This document shows positions 1 through 14,542 of a DNA stretch of 64,000 bases, piece by piece. The notes under the pieces were generated by a model that ran no database searches, was not told the DNA's origin, and saw nothing but the letters and a program-made list of their open reading frames with translations. Origin of the DNA: Syngnathus acus (Eukaryota > Chordata > Actinopteri > Syngnathiformes > Syngnathidae); NCBI RefSeq assembly GCF_901709675.1, contig NC_051091.1:10698967-10762966 (forward strand). Direction: 5' to 3'. The position numbers and the translations under genes are program-made. Numbering within the stretch: the stretch's first letter is position 1; every line of letters begins with the position of its first letter.

Positions 1-598
1 GGGCGATATGGAGTCTATTGGGGTTTCTTCCTTTTCATATTGTTCCACGTAAGATTTGATTCATAGGTATCCTGACAGCATTTCAGACTCCTAGTCCATT
101 GGTGTCACTGTGGGTAGAATCTGCCCGACTGTACCTTGTTGTGGAAACTCGTCGATTTTTCCAGGTATCTTTTTCTGAAGCTAAATTGATACATGGCCAG
201 GAACAACCTGCTTTCGAAATGGTCTAAACATTCAGGCTAATGTTGTCCAAAATAGCTTTTCCAATGCCAAACAAGACCACAGTCAAGGAACCCAACTGGT
301 GTCCTTCTTGGTACAACCCACTCTAATACATGATGGCCGGGTATTGGACTCTAATGTATCCTTCCTAAGGCTAAAGATGTACATGGGCAAGAAGGAGTCT
401 TTACAATTATCCATTTGTGTGTTTATGTCGAAAGTATAATGTACTACCCCGTTGAACAGTAGCCAACTGTACACTACTGCAATGCAAACATTCCACTTTA
501 TAAGGTCAAGGAACCTTTTTCACGGGCAGAAAGCATACAGTGTAAAGAACCAGGGGTTGTCAGCCTTCTCGGGACTATTCCAGGTAGATGGTTCAGCA

Positions 599-724
599 AA
601 CTCTGAGACTAATCATGAGCTCGAGTTTAACTCGCACAGAGATGGGGAAACTCCGAGTATCCAGTTCCAGAACAGCTGATATGAATTGGGTCAATCAACT
701 CCGAGTCGGTTAACCTCGAGTTAA
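599..724. repeat. Cluster of AACTCYGAG motifs with inverted copies
   Basis: AACTCTGAG (599), AACTCCGAG (649 and 697), a palindromic GAGCTCGAGTTTAACTCG (617-634) and GTTAACCTCGAGTTAA (709-724) lie within 130 bp. The same short word in both orientations suggests the remnant of an interspersed repeat. I cannot assign it to a family with confidence. Confidence 0.4.
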
Positions 725-1229
725 GTGCATGCACGGCCAGTTCAAAAAGTCATCATCGATTGTGCACTGATACCTTGAGTCGTCATGGTAACCATGGAGA
801 AGAAAACCCGATCTGCATATTTGACACTCATTGAATTGGAGGTTTTAATGACATTGTACGATGATTACAAACCCGTTCTCATGAAAAAGAGCATAAAATA
901 AATAAATAGAAGTATAGGCTACCATCTTTGGATCAGTCCGTGGGTTTCAATCTATTTAAAATCGTGATTGATCAGGTATAAGAATTATTTATTCCTACAG
1001 CTTTTTGGCTCGGGTCTTGGATCAGTATAATACATTTTGTTCTCAAGAAATGGCGATGAAGTTACAAACCGCACACAGTGAACTAGTTTGTGCAGCGATT
1101 TAAGAATACGTCATGTATTTACTGTTTTTGTGGTCTACAAATGTTTTACATGTACCAATTTACTCTCTTTAAAACTACGTTAGTGTAGTAGTAAAGCCAT
1201 ATTAGGAAAACGGAAGACCGTTGTAAACC

Positions 1230-1279
1230 GGAGACACCTTGTAAGTAGGAGTTCGGAGACACCCTGTAAATAGGAGTTC
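1230..1279. repeat. 25-bp tandem duplication
   Basis: Two adjacent 25-bp units, each starting GGAGACACC and ending TAGGAGTTC, differ at two positions. A partial third copy may follow (GGAGGTACC at 1284). No known family recognised. Confidence 0.6.
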
Positions 1280-4261
1280 TCGGAGGTACCTGTTCCTATT
1301 TTCCCCCGGGGCTAAAAATGAGCAGGTGTACTCCCAAGTTCTAAAAGTCAAATGTCACAGATACAGAAGCACATAATTTGGTAGAACCACCCCAGCAGCA
1401 TGTACCATACCCCCAAAAAGATGGTGAAAACCCTCTCTGGGTAATGTGACAGAAATTCAGGCGCGCTCTGTCTTGCAGAAAGAGAGAGAGAGAGAGAAGT
1501 AGAAAGAGAGAAGGAGTTGCCGCCCCCGCTGCACGACACCCCTGCAACGGTTTCCAAGCAACCATACCCGCTTTACCTGTGCGGCAAGCACACAATAGCG
1601 CACACCCCCTCGCTTTACCGGATTGAGACAATCGTGTTTAAAAGCCCTCTAGCAGCTGGGCTGAGTCATGCCACTCAACACACGCCATACACGCACACGT
1701 TTATATGATTTGGCCACACGCACGCACGCGCAATGAGGATGCGCAAGTCATTAAAATTAAACCCTAAAAATTATAAACAGCGCATACAAGGATGCTTGCA
1801 GCGAGGTTTGAGTAGTGTAAATATTAAAATAAACCAGCCAGTGTCACGTAAACAACGGCATGTTATGCTTTATGCATCTCTTGTTGTATCATTATGGGAT
1901 TATTTTAAGGCGGTTTGTTATTGTGACTTGGACGGACGCTCGTGATTGACTGTCCCGATCAGTCCCAAAATTATAATCGCTATAAAAAAAAAAAAAATAG
2001 AGGGTATTCACGTGAACCCCCAACAATATGCATCACTCGATGACGCCTGACATCAACCCACACACTCAAATGAACATGGTGACACAAACAAAGTCGCACG
2101 CACTTCACACGACTTCAATTGCAGCACTCACCAAGAAAAACTCCTCCAAAGAAGCGCCTTTTTTGGGGTAACGCTCCAATAAAACTCCTTTTCCAGGCTC
2201 TTAAAACGGCTCCGGTTTGTTTGCAACGTACAGCTATATTGGAGTTAACATCGGGAAGCAACAGACGCCTACGAATGGCTCACGCTTCCCCCCCCCACCC
2301 TTGCACAATGTGACACTTTTGGATAAAGTGTTGAATTGAAGCGAGCTGACGTCTTATAGGCTGCAAGGCAGGAGCTCCAGTCGAGAGACGCCCTGGCCCT
2401 CCCCACTGTCGCACGCTCACCCTTAAAGGCGCACACGTCCTTTTATATTCCGTTGCGCACACAGCAAGGGCGCCAAATTACTCAAAACTACTGTTACTTT
2501 AGAATAAAGTAAAGTAAAAAAGATAATCTTCCAAATAATTATTTGGGTAACTATCCAGAGGGAGAAGGAAAAAAAACATCTGATGGATTCATTTTTAAAT
2601 AGCGCACTAGACTAAAATAGACCAAAATATAAACTAGGAAGGCAAATTCACATATTGATCAATAATCTCACTTTATACAATATACAAACAACAGTAAATA
2701 ATTCTTTTATTTTTGTTTACTCAAAAGAACCAGCAGAACAGGACCACCAGGCTCAGATTATGATTTATATTAATCTGATTATATGTATGATATAATATTA
2801 TATATATCATCTAATGTTGTTTTTTCTAACTGTTATCTTCATACAATAATAACTGATAGGTGCCACCTTCAGATTTAGTTGTCTTTTACAAATGTTATAA
2901 TAACCACTTGTAACTAGAATGGCACTCAGTAGAACATAGAGCTATTATGATTTCCTGGTTCATGGAGGATGTGCGAAATGATGGGCAGTGCCAATGATAC
3001 CATGTTTTACACACTGATCCAGCAATTATCTGCCTTTGGCTTTTAGCCAGTCATGGAGTGTGATAGACGGATGAGGTCAGCGTCATGTCTGATATTAACC
3101 TTTGCATCAGTTTAGCAAAATGGCAAAATTGCCTTACACAAACTGTCTGTTCATTCAGTGTGGTTTATACAGAATGGCAACCGCAGAAAAAAAGGGAGGG
3201 AAAAGTTTTTTTTTTTAATATTACATTTTCACACGATATTCACCCAATGACGCATATGCATTGCTCAAATGACAGGACATTGCACCATTTGCGTTTATAC
3301 TTTTCAACATTTTCCACTTACTAAGAGCAGGCTTTGCATGTGATGCCTAACTTTTCCCTCCAACATGGCTTTGCTACAATGAAAACAAGCACAAGAACAC
3401 ACACTTATTGTACCTGCACAGTGCACACATGCAAAGTGCTGCCAGTTGCACAAAGCCGACATTGTTTTGCAGTACAGCTTATCTGATTGCCCTGAGCCCT
3501 TTTTCTCTAGCTGATCTAGTTTGCTACTGGCACTAATTAAATATTAAGATACAAAATATTCAAATTATTAAGATGAACATTTTAAACAAGTCAAAACTTG
3601 GGGCCCTGAAGCTGAGACCTGAATCTCCCTCTCGTCAATCTGCGCTAGTCAATTCAAAATACCAAAATAAAGAATTGCACTCGTGCAGACGTGCAGACTG
3701 CGCTTCATTACGCAAAATCTGTGATTAATTTGGATAATTTATATTTTTTTAAAGATGATACTACTTGTATAACAGTTACCATGTTAAAATATTACCTCTA
3801 CAGTCAATAAAGGTTTTCAAGATAAAGACAGATTGTTCAACTGCTATCGTTAGCTTGTGCAGGTGTACCTAATGTAGTGGTCACATGCAACACTCCCATA
3901 ATGTCAGTTTACAGTCGTGCAGCCTACTTAGCAGTGAACCGGTGGTTTATTAACTATGTCACTCTTTCCAAACCAGGCTAAACAAACCAGCGTTGTGACA
4001 CGCAGGCTATTCAAACACATCTAAACAATAGCGACAATCACCTCATGTGTTAAATCAACAGCAGCCCAAAGCAGAGGTGTGTGTGCGCATTGAGAGAACA
4101 GTGTTCTTCTGTTTAAGTTTGTAAATGCTTTACAGCTTGGGCACCCCGGGGGCCCCTAAACCCCAAAGGCCATCAACTAAAATAATAAAATAAAAATGAT
4201 AAAAAATAAAAATAATACTTTTTTTTTTTATAAATCTTAAAAAAATAATAAAATATAGCAT

Positions 4262-4335
4262 TGTATACATCTATAAATATACATCTATAAATATATAGTA
4301 TATATATATACGTATATATATATATATATATATAT
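4262..4335. repeat. AT-rich microsatellite
   Basis: Imperfect TA/TATA repeat with embedded 'acatctataaat' units, directly abutting the SINE-like sequence on its right. The expansion appears to have replaced or separated the missing 5' part of that element. Confidence 0.7.
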
Positions 4336-4516
4336 TCTTGGAATTGGGGTGTTAGATCACCAAATGATTCCCGAGCGCGGCACTGCTGCTGCTCACTGCT
4401 CCCCTCTCCCCCAGGGGATGGATCAAAATCACACGGGGATGGGTTAAATGCAGAGGACAAATTTCACCACACCCAGATGTGTGTGTGACGATCATTGGGA
4501 CTTTAACTTAACTTTA
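4336..4516 (+). mobile_element. V-SINE-like retroposon, 5' truncated
   Basis: The stretch from 'ggaattggggtgttagatca' to 'tttaacttaacttta' matches my memory of a common teleost tRNA-derived SINE body: a GCTGCTGCTCACTGCTCCCC segment, a GGGTTAAATGCAGAGGACAA segment, an ACAC-rich segment, then a TTTAA-type tail. The tRNA-like head with A and B boxes is absent, and an AT microsatellite lies in its place. The family name is from memory and unverified. Confidence 0.6.
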
Positions 4517-7236
4517 TCGCAACATATTCCTGCACAAGTAGTCAAGTATGTCATTTTGCCGCTGGTTTTTCAGCTCCCCCGACTCGCCTGCGTCATGATG
4601 TAATCACTCACAGGAAGCACCTTATAAAGCGAAACAGGGAGCGAGAGCGAGATGGCACATGAAGGAACGCTTGAGGAGCTTCTTCATAATTGTGACTCAC
4701 ACCTAGCCTCCTTCACCACTTCAAAAGGTCACCTTTTTGCTTCCTTTGAATGGCACACAGGAAGGAATTCCCCTTTGTGGCATTCCAACACAAATGTAGC
4801 AAGTACGACAGTGTGAAAGGGTGGTGCCTGCTTGGCTCATCAGCGTAAATGATTTCTTCACAATGGAGGTCAGAGCATTGATTGCCCCAGCCTGCTGAGG
4901 TTATTAAATTGCATGCATATTCAGCCAGTGGCCAAAGTCCAAGTAGATACAAACACATGAGCTTGAAAGGTGACGTCAAGTTTGAGAGCTTATCGAGCAG
5001 CATATGTCTGGTTGCTACTTGTTGTGGCTTTATTGACATAAAAAAAAAAAAAAAAAACTCAATCATGGTGTGGACTCAGCATCGATGCAGTGTAATCTGG
5101 AATCAGCTCACTTCCTTTTTCCTGACCTCATTTGACGATTTAATGGCTATGCACGTTTCTGGACAATGGAAATATCATCATATAAATCTTAATTAAATAC
5201 TCGGGTCTAACAACTGTAAAACTACGCACAGTAAAACATGCAGTGATGTCCTTGCCATGAACTCTGCTCTGTGTGTGCAAATGGTGCAAGTGTGCTCGAA
5301 AAGTGAGTAGATCCGCAGTATGTGATTTTTCCGGATAATTTCTGAATAAAATCACTCAGTGTGATGAATATCATCTTACAAAGAAAAAAGCCTGATCACA
5401 GTGTGAGTGTGCCATACATTTCATTGAGCTCATGTCTTGTCATCGCTCATACAGTAGTCGCTCTGTGCCAGCAGGAGTTGCAGGTGTGCACTTCCAAGCC
5501 GATGACACATCCGAGTCCATTACCTCTCTGTGGTTTTGTCTCAGAGCTTCCCACAGACACACATTGCCTTCCATAGAAACCAATCACAAGGCGACAGACG
5601 AGGGCTGTCATCACTCACCTAAGCGTAAACCTTGTAAAAGCGCACTTGTTAGCGCGTTCCTTGGAATGCTTCGCTTCTTAGTCACTTCCTTTATTTGCAA
5701 ATGCTGATGGGAAATGCGGAGATCCGGTTGTAAATTGCTCGACAAGACAAGAATTTTCTATTCTGGAGAGCAATACAAACAGAGGCCTGATACAACTCAC
5801 CATTGCATCATGCCGCCGCATTGTTATGCTAAGTGGTTACAGCGTTGGCCCAAGCCAGTCCGCCTCGCTAATGACGACAGGGTGTGTTTTGTCTCCAAGA
5901 CATACTGGCGGGCAATGTCTTATGAATTAAAATGGTGTTAGTAATCCTCATGTTGGAGTGAGTTTACGTCGGGATGGTGTGGTTAAACTAAAAGAGCATG
6001 GGAACGTAAGATTCCATTCGCAGTCACGCTAAAACCGCACACCCTCCCTACGGTGTCTGACGTCTGGGGAAAAGCTGTGAAAATGACAGCTGTGGTGTGA
6101 AGGAGGACGTCACGCCGCTCTCCGACTCTCCAGCTGTTGCTGGATTAAATGCAGCTGGAAAGCGACTCCAAATATGCCTTGTTTCCGGCACATTTTTTCC
6201 CACCGCTAATCGTAAGCAGTGCCGTGAACATCTTTGAGCGATTAGGCAGTCCTGAAGAGGACCGTGAACAGATGTACTCCCTGAACTGTGTTTCAAACAG
6301 CCAAAACAGGAGTTTCTGGAACTTAGCCAACGACTATCGCAGGCTTCCGGTGCTCTTGATGTTGCCTACAAAGCAGAAAGTTTACCTAAAATCGATCAAT
6401 CTTAAAGTAACAATCCGTAGGCAGGGGGAGCTCAATCCTCCCTCCATTTCCCAGGGGTGAAGTTAAATTTGTACATCAGAGACCAGGGATCCCTTTGAGG
6501 AACTGATAAAGATTTCAGATGTGCAGTAAGGAAATCAGCATCACAAGCATTTGTGATGGCGCAGGGTTATGAAATTACCGATCTCTCTCGTGGCGAATCA
6601 AGAGGGCAGGAAAACGTGTAAAGATGGATGGTCCACAGATGGGCTGCACTCCGTCAGCTGGATACGTCTTGTTTCCACATTTTCTGCATGACGGAGGTTG
6701 GAATCATTTGGGTCGGTCTATGAGCCGTGTCAGAGTGCTTTTTTGTTCCATTCTAACAAGAGCTTTGGGCCTCGGTAGAGTAAACCAGGCTACTTGTGGC
6801 AGGCGCATTAATTCCTCCAGACAGAAACGATCCACATGACGGAGCACAACCGCGTCGACAAGATGAGGTCCAGTGGCTGTTTTCCATCTTACAAGAAAAC
6901 AAGCTGTGCCGATGCATACATTGTGCCGGTCCATTGAGGCAACCAAGCGTGGGTGGTATTAAGCGACCCAATCCTTAACTCCGACTATGGAATTTGAGAG
7001 CTGCTAAAGCCTTGAGGCGATGCACTGATGCACATGATAAATCAGTAAAATAATAACTTTGCAGCAGAATGTACAGGGCTGCCATACATACAAGTTTGAA
7101 CACCTGCACCATTTGTAAACTGACCAAACATTCTTGGGAAGTCACATGAACTCTGTTAAGATACCACGCAAAACTTGTACCGTTTGTCACCAAGGTTCAG
7201 CTAGCATAAATGCTAGTAGCCTATTCCTATTTCATT

Positions 7237-7583
7237 TACACTTACCGTTCAAAAGTTTGGGGTCACCCAGACAATTTAGTGTTTCCATGAAAACTAACAT
7301 AACTGCACAAGGTTTTCAAGAGTTTTCAAGGGTTGTTTGATTGTCCATTAGCCTTCTAGCACAATTAGCAAACACAATGGACCATAAGAACACTGGAAAT
7401 GGGCCTGTATACTCCCATGCAGATATTACATTAAAAAACAGACATTTGCAGCTAGAATAATCATTATCAATATATGGAGTATAGTCCTGATTAGTTTAAT
7501 ATTATTCTCATTGAAAAATAGCGATTTTATTTTAAAAAATAAGGAGATTTCTAAGTGACCCCAAACCTTTCAACGGTAGTATA
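7237..7583. mobile_element. Tc1/mariner-type MITE with about 30-bp TIRs
   Basis: The left end (ACTTACCGTTCAAAAGTTTG then GGGTCAC) and the reverse complement of the right end (ACTACCGTTGAAAGGTTTG then GGGTCAC) match over about 28 bp with a few differences. TA lies at each outer edge. The 347-bp interior has no coding capacity. This is the structure of a short non-autonomous DNA transposon, and the TIR resembles an element common in teleost genomes. TIR divergence indicates an old copy. Confidence 0.75.
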
Positions 7584-10398
7584 AATGTAATTCATTATTT
7601 CATTCTGTTGCAACCAATATTTTGTCTTGTGTATCTCAGTTTACCCGATCCGCATTTGTGCCTTCCCAAGGGCCTCTGGAGACGCTGTCGCCTACTCACT
7701 GTTGTGGTCACCCGACAGGAAGTGGATCAGCCGCCCCAGACCAAACAGTGCGAGGCCTCTGGAGCCTGAAGGCGTGTGGGAGGTGTGCTCTGAGCTCTCA
7801 GTGCACAAAGTGCTTCTTACTTCTTTGCCAAGCTGGTTGTGTACACAGACACACACATAAATTGACTTACTGTGCACAAATAAGTCACGTGACTTTACAT
7901 CGGACTTTACATAGAACTTTACATGCGTTCCGCTGAATCCTAGATCAAGCCGAAAATTTCCAGCGTGCAGGAAGAGGGTGTCGTTTTACACATCTCCAAG
8001 AGATATCACACTCACATATGTGTCCCCCTGACCTCGCACTGGCTTGAGTGAAGGACTGCCTTTAAATAGGGACTCATGTCAAAGCGGTTTGGACATATTG
8101 TGACACACTGCTCATGTTAAAAGAGCCTTTTTAGTTGTTCTCGAAGAAGACACACTCTCAAGGAAGAGAAAGTAGCTAAATAGTCTGCTTTTTTCTGACT
8201 GTTTTAAGGTGAGCCAGCATAATGAACAGGAAGTGATGGCCTTTGGGTATACCTACCTGCCTAATAATTATCCCTGCTAATTATAAAGCAGCTTTGATAA
8301 CCTGAAAATAGCTGGAAGGGAAATACTGCCTGCCACAAAGCTTCAGATTAAAATGGGTAATTTTCCATGAGTCCCTATGTGTGATGAGAGTTCTACCTTT
8401 TTCGGTGACAATAGCCAACCATCCAATTATTACTGAGCCAACCTGTCTACAAGTAGATTAAATTCATCTAAATTGTATAAAGTTTTTTTTAGCAAGGGTG
8501 GAGTTAAGTGGTTATACTTTCATGCACAGAATTTAGATTCCGATGAAAACCAATTCACCGTCTGCACACCTTGAAGTTTTTAACTGAGACTGAGAGAGAC
8601 CCTTGACAAGTTAATTGCTGGATGTTCATTCCAACAAGTTACACAACAAACGCATTGAAGTAAAAAGTCAACAATGATTATCCGTTTACATACGTTCAGG
8701 GTCAATTCAAAATCACTTTTAATCTGGTTTAAGCGGTCTCTACACGGCTTGATTGCATAAAAATACCTCATAATCAAGGGTTATAACTGCTTTTTTCTGT
8801 CTTTTAATTTGAACTCCACTGTTGTTTTTTTGGGAATCCAACAATATATGTAGTACAAATATCCTTTCAAGAGTGCCTGGCATGCTGGTTTCAGAATCCA
8901 AACTAATCCATATAAATTATGACTGTGTTAAATCCTTTCCAAGTCAGTCAAACAAACTAACTTAAGGAAAATTAGCATCAGCGCTGAACAAACGACAGTT
9001 CATATTGCGTGACAAAAAGCAGACTTGACACTCATTGCAGCTCACGGCTGCTCTGACAGCTTCCACCTCCGGAGCGGGAATGGGAAAAGACGTAAGTAAA
9101 TACAATGGACCAACTGGTCTGTCCCACGCACCTTACAAAAAACACTTCCTGTTGTGTTTACTCATAACGTAATGCTGATCCATCATGTGACACAACTGTA
9201 ACTTGGCAAACACGGCCTTGTCATATTACGCCAAGTCGGTGTAGCACTGTTGTCGGCCCAACGGGTGGATTAGGAGGAGGAGGAATTTCTAAAGGAGCCA
9301 AGCATACATCAGCTAAATTAGCCGGGTGATTCAGATGGAAAAAGGGAGTTACAGAGGAGGACTACCAGGGAGATGGAGAGGGATGGTTCTGGGAGTAGTC
9401 ACAGAAGGGAAGCCACCCACTGTGACCACAGAGGCTTGACTCATACGTTTAAACGGGCAGATGCTTTTGGGATAGGGACACACTATCCTGCAGGACATGC
9501 TAAACCAAAGTGGACTCACAAGTGTCACTCCTGTTGCCAGGGTGAGGCGGCATGGAATCTGTTCCCTTCCAATAGCTGAGCGTGGCAAAATAACTGTTGT
9601 TATGCTATCGGGAGTCATTCATAAAAAACGGATGTGTACTGTTTGGTTACACACTGTTGACAACTGGAACAGCGTGTCCCGCCTCTGTTGCAAAACGGCA
9701 TCATTCCTCGTTAGGTGATTGTCGAGGGAAAAAAACAAGAAGACACTCGGGCTGAATGGAAAAACACTTCAAGTGAAGTGTGTTTACCTTTGCGGCGTTC
9801 TCACCGGTTTTTCAAGTTTCAAGCATTTCCAATTTGATTTGAATTGAATTTTATATCTGGGAATATTCTCATATAACCATGTTAGGCAGATTTTCAAGCA
9901 TGATGAGACTCCGCAAAAGCAACGATTTGAACGTGAGACCTCTCAAATAACGCCAATACGTTTTTTTCTTCATCTACTACATGGGAAAGGTCACGTGTGG
10001 TCTATTTCCACTCGTGGGTGGTCGAGGGCATATCTTTGATTCTCACATGAAGTCATGCATGCAATGTTATGACATCCTGCACAGGAGCTTCATGAGAGTT
10101 TGTTCACATGTAAGCAAGATAAGGTCATTAAAAATAGAAGAAGCTTATTCCCTCAGTGTGATGTAAAATAGTGTTACACCGATTCAAAACAATAAAAAAA
10201 AAATAGTTTGCCAGTATGCCATCCCAAAAAGAACTGCAAAGTTGTGATCAAGTGTGTATCAAGTGAGTGCATAACAAGTGTGTGAACATACAAGTGTGCG
10301 TTTTAGCACCTCGCCTCCGTTTCCTGTTTTCCTCTCACTATGTCCCCAGTCACTTTGCGGACACGCCCCCCCCCCCCGGTCTGTACAGCAAAGCTGAT

Positions 10399-10426
10399 AA
10401 CCACCACCACCACCACCACCACCACC
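10399..10426. repeat. (CCA)n microsatellite
   Basis: About nine CCA/ACC units, preceded by a run of C at 10,369-10,378. The poly-His and poly-Val frames it produces are not genes. Confidence 0.85.
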
Positions 10427-11410
10427 CTCCAAACCCTTCCTCCGCATGAAGATAAGAACTTGTGATTACGGCTGATAGAATAGCAAGCCTGCACTCTTAT
10501 AACCCAAACAAAATACATGCGGTGTGTGTGTGTGTGTGTATAAATCGTAGCAGCAGCTCTTCCAGAGTGTTTCTTGATTGGACACGTGGAAATCTAATCT
10601 GACAGCAAAGAGATGAACAGTGACACACAAGTACATGCACACAAGCGTGCACACCATGCACGCACGCTCTTTCCTGGAGAGAAAACTGAGCATGGCAGTG
10701 ATTACTCAACAGACCGGGGGCGGAGCATTGTTTTTTTGTCATTAGTATTTTCAATGAGGCAACCAGTTCCAGATGCACTGAGCACAAACTACAAAGAACC
10801 ACAACAATAAAAGAATGAATGAAAAAAAAGAATCAGTACGGTAGATGAGGAACGAGCACGTCCACCTCGTAGCTCTGAAGTTCTGGGGTTGTCTTCTGAG
10901 GTTCACTGAAGACTTTAAATTGTCCATCGGTGTGAAAAGTTGTCTGAACTTCTGAGAAAGATGAGCAAAAATTGGAAGATTTTTTGGGGTCGAATGTCTT
11001 TGTCTTATGTTTTACTTTGTTCATGTCTTCAAAATAAAAACAACAAAATCAGTGTGCCAATTTTCAAAGGGAATTGAAATCTGCCGTCCGATTAATGGGT
11101 TGAGCCGTACTTTGAAAAAAGCTTCCGTGAATGAATAAATTGCCTCATCCTTTGGCAACTTCAGTAAAGCCGCCATCAAAGTGCGTTGGATTAAAGTGAG
11201 CTAAAGCCTTTTGTTTACAAAATTTCCCCTAGTGTGGTTAGCCTTTGACAGCTTCTCAAACTCCCACACGTCTCTCACAAGGGCAGGAACGTGGTCGAAA
11301 ACACCAGGAGGGTGCAGACCATCCGTCTCTTCCCGTAAACTGCATTTTGTGAGGCCCGCTGATTTAAGTCTAGTGTTTCATACAAAACCCACACGTTGTT
11401 TGTTTGACTC

Positions 11411-11424
11411 GTTGCCATAGAGAC
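11411..11424. promoter_or_regulatory. X-box-like (RFX) motif, one half degenerate
   Basis: GTTGCCATAGAGAC: the left half-site is a perfect GTTGCCAT, the right half-site is imperfect. RFX factors bind such inverted half-sites. Weak on its own; listed because better copies occur at 17,705, 35,948, 36,208 and 37,887. Confidence 0.3.
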
Positions 11425-11657
11425 AGTGACATCCCTCAATGGTGGACCTGAATAGATGTTGCGGGGGTAGTAAACGTTGTTAGCAAGTTAGCGCAAGTTC
11501 ATCACAGTGGGCAAAACAATCTTCTAGATTTTCATTACGAGACAGTGACATCCCTCAATGGTGGACCTGAATAGATGTTGCGGGGGTAGTAAGCGTTGTT
11601 AGCATGTTAGCGCAAGTTCATCACAGTGGGCAAAACAATCTTCTAGATTTTCATTAC
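11420..11657. repeat. 119-bp tandem duplication, about 98% identical
   Basis: Unit 1 is 11,420-11,538 and unit 2 is 11,539-11,657. Each begins GAGACAGTGACATCCC and ends TTCATTAC. I count two differences (AAACG/AAGCG and CAAGTT/CATGTT). The high identity implies a recent local duplication, or an assembly artefact of a heterozygous indel. Confidence 0.9.
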
Positions 11658-14145
11658 GATTGAGATTGACAGAGTCCGAAATGTGCTGTTTGCCTCTGCG
11701 TCAACGTCACGTTTCTTTCCTGCCCTGTCAGCTGTTTGAATGACAGAGAGCTAACTATATGACCTCCATCCGATTACTTTACAATCCTCTGGCACCAGAC
11801 GGTCTGTCTCAGGTAGATTCTGCACCTGTGTTCCAGCAAGTCACTCACACTAACCAAACACACGCACACTGAGTTGTCACTCTATCGCTTTGCTAGTCAG
11901 TACTTTAAGGGCAGTGTGTGCAATCACACAGGCCTATAAAACACTGGCCCCTTTCGCACTGCCAATAAAATACGTAAACTTTTTATCACGTCACTCTTTT
12001 GTTTAAACGGCGCAGTCATAGAATGGCGGGACGAAGTCGACCGGAGATTTGTCCTTGACCTAATAGAATTCTGTAGTTTAAAATTTAAAAATTGAAGCTT
12101 TTCAGATCTTTTAGTACGGCTTGTTTTTTTTGCCTGTGCATTTTACAGAATTTAATCATTTCGTCTTTCCTGCGATCAGATAATAGGATGCGTGGCGAAG
12201 TATAAAATACGTCAGCCAAAGGAATGTCATCTGTTATTGTTGTGATACAACAATTCTGCGGGGGGTTTTAATTCCAGCTTTTTTTCCGTGTCGCAAATTT
12301 GCCGGCTATCCGCAGACGATGTGCAATCCCGGAAGAGGGATGTGAAGTTTATCACTTTACCTTGTCCTCTTTCACCCTGTAGTGTTGAAAGCAAATATTT
12401 AGATTCATCAAACACTGGGGTTGGTTAATTATCTGATTGTGAGATTTTGCGTCACTGTCTGAAAGTGCACAGCCCGGATCCTACTTTATGAGTTTTTGCA
12501 ACGTTAATATATGTTTACATGAAATTAACCCGTGGCCCAAAAAATATTACTGCACAGTCTTATTCATTTTTAATCAACTTTCATCATATCAATGACAACA
12601 ATGCAAAAATTTCTACTTTACATTGTTTCAGGTAAAAAAATCTCCGGAGTTAAATTGACTTGTAGATATTAATAATAAAAAAAAAATCAAAGCGTAACAC
12701 TGAATGACTTTTACAGACTAGCTTGTCAGACTATCGAGGGCCGACGCTGAATGTTTGTCACCATGTTTGTGACTGGTTGGACCTGATCTGTCACAAGTAT
12801 CTCTATCCTTTCACCAAGCGTAGAGGGTAGGGCTTAGCTCAAGCTTGCCTCACACAAGTGTACAAAAAATGGATTTACACCAACTGAAAACCTTTTAATA
12901 TTTGTTTTTTATTGCACTTCTGCCTTAAAGGAACGGGTGCACTTTTTGCACCAGGCAGCACGTGTGTTCACCTCCATGTGGCATATAAACATATTTCTGT
13001 CAATCAAGGCACACCTTATCTTTAAGATCTTTTATGTATGACTTGGATCCCCACTGCATGTAGTCAGTGAAGGAAGGAAAAACAGGTCAGCATATTGTGC
13101 AACCGCTTGGCACGATCCGATCATTGTGTGCTTCATGCAGTGCAAGTGCTGAAGCGTGCATTTAGGAGGTTGCGTGCATACACACAAGTGAGGAATTGTA
13201 CATTTAGAGTGCATGTTTTGACCATTAGGCTGTAAATATAAATACTTGTACGGTGTGAAGTACAATACACAGTTTGGATTATTGTATGTCCTGGACATAT
13301 GCTGTTTTGCAGACTTATTTCAAATGGGACTAAAGGCGATCATTGCTTGCTTAAGATGAAATTTCAGATCTTCAGTAGGTTCACACTAGTGCATTTATTT
13401 TCCTCTTAATTGCACGGAAATTATTTTTAAAAATAACATCTTCCACACAAAACAAGTTTGCCTCATAGAAAAATAAATAAATATAATTTCAATGCATTTA
13501 ATTTCTATATTGTTCTGTATTGTTATTTAAAATGTTGCATATCTAAAAAAAAATGCTGTTATTGCATTTTTTGACAGTATGCGTTTCTTTCATCATAACA
13601 TTACAGTATTACCGTCCTTTTTTGATTAGTTGCCAAAAACAAAAATCCTAAAATGAGCCTACGGCCTTATAGTGACATTGTTCTTTAAAGGAAGCTCCTT
13701 TACCCTACACAGCGCTATACTAAACAATCATCTTCACTTACTGCTTAAGGCTTCCACATCAACTGAACCACTGTACAGGAACAGGAAAGTCGGGATTCAT
13801 GCAGGTACAAGATGTACCTGCACTGTGCCACTAAAAACCAACGTTATGACCCAAAACAAAAAACCCTCAAACATGAGCAATTATGTGTACAACCACCTGT
13901 GCATGTTTGCGCTTACTCCCAACACAGACATGTTCCTATGTGCACTGCAGACTACGTGTGTCATATGTCTGTGGTTTACAAACACTGTATGTCTGCCGTT
14001 ACCAGACACCGTGGCTATTCTGGCCCCCTCTCCCCAAGTGCCCCCCACCCCCCATCCTAGTGTCCGGTCTCCGTGTGGAAGTCTGCAAGCCAAGGTCACC
14101 GGGTCACATTCCTCCAGCTCTTTGGCATTCTGCCCAAGGGTTCAT

Positions 14146-14542
<397 letters not shown>

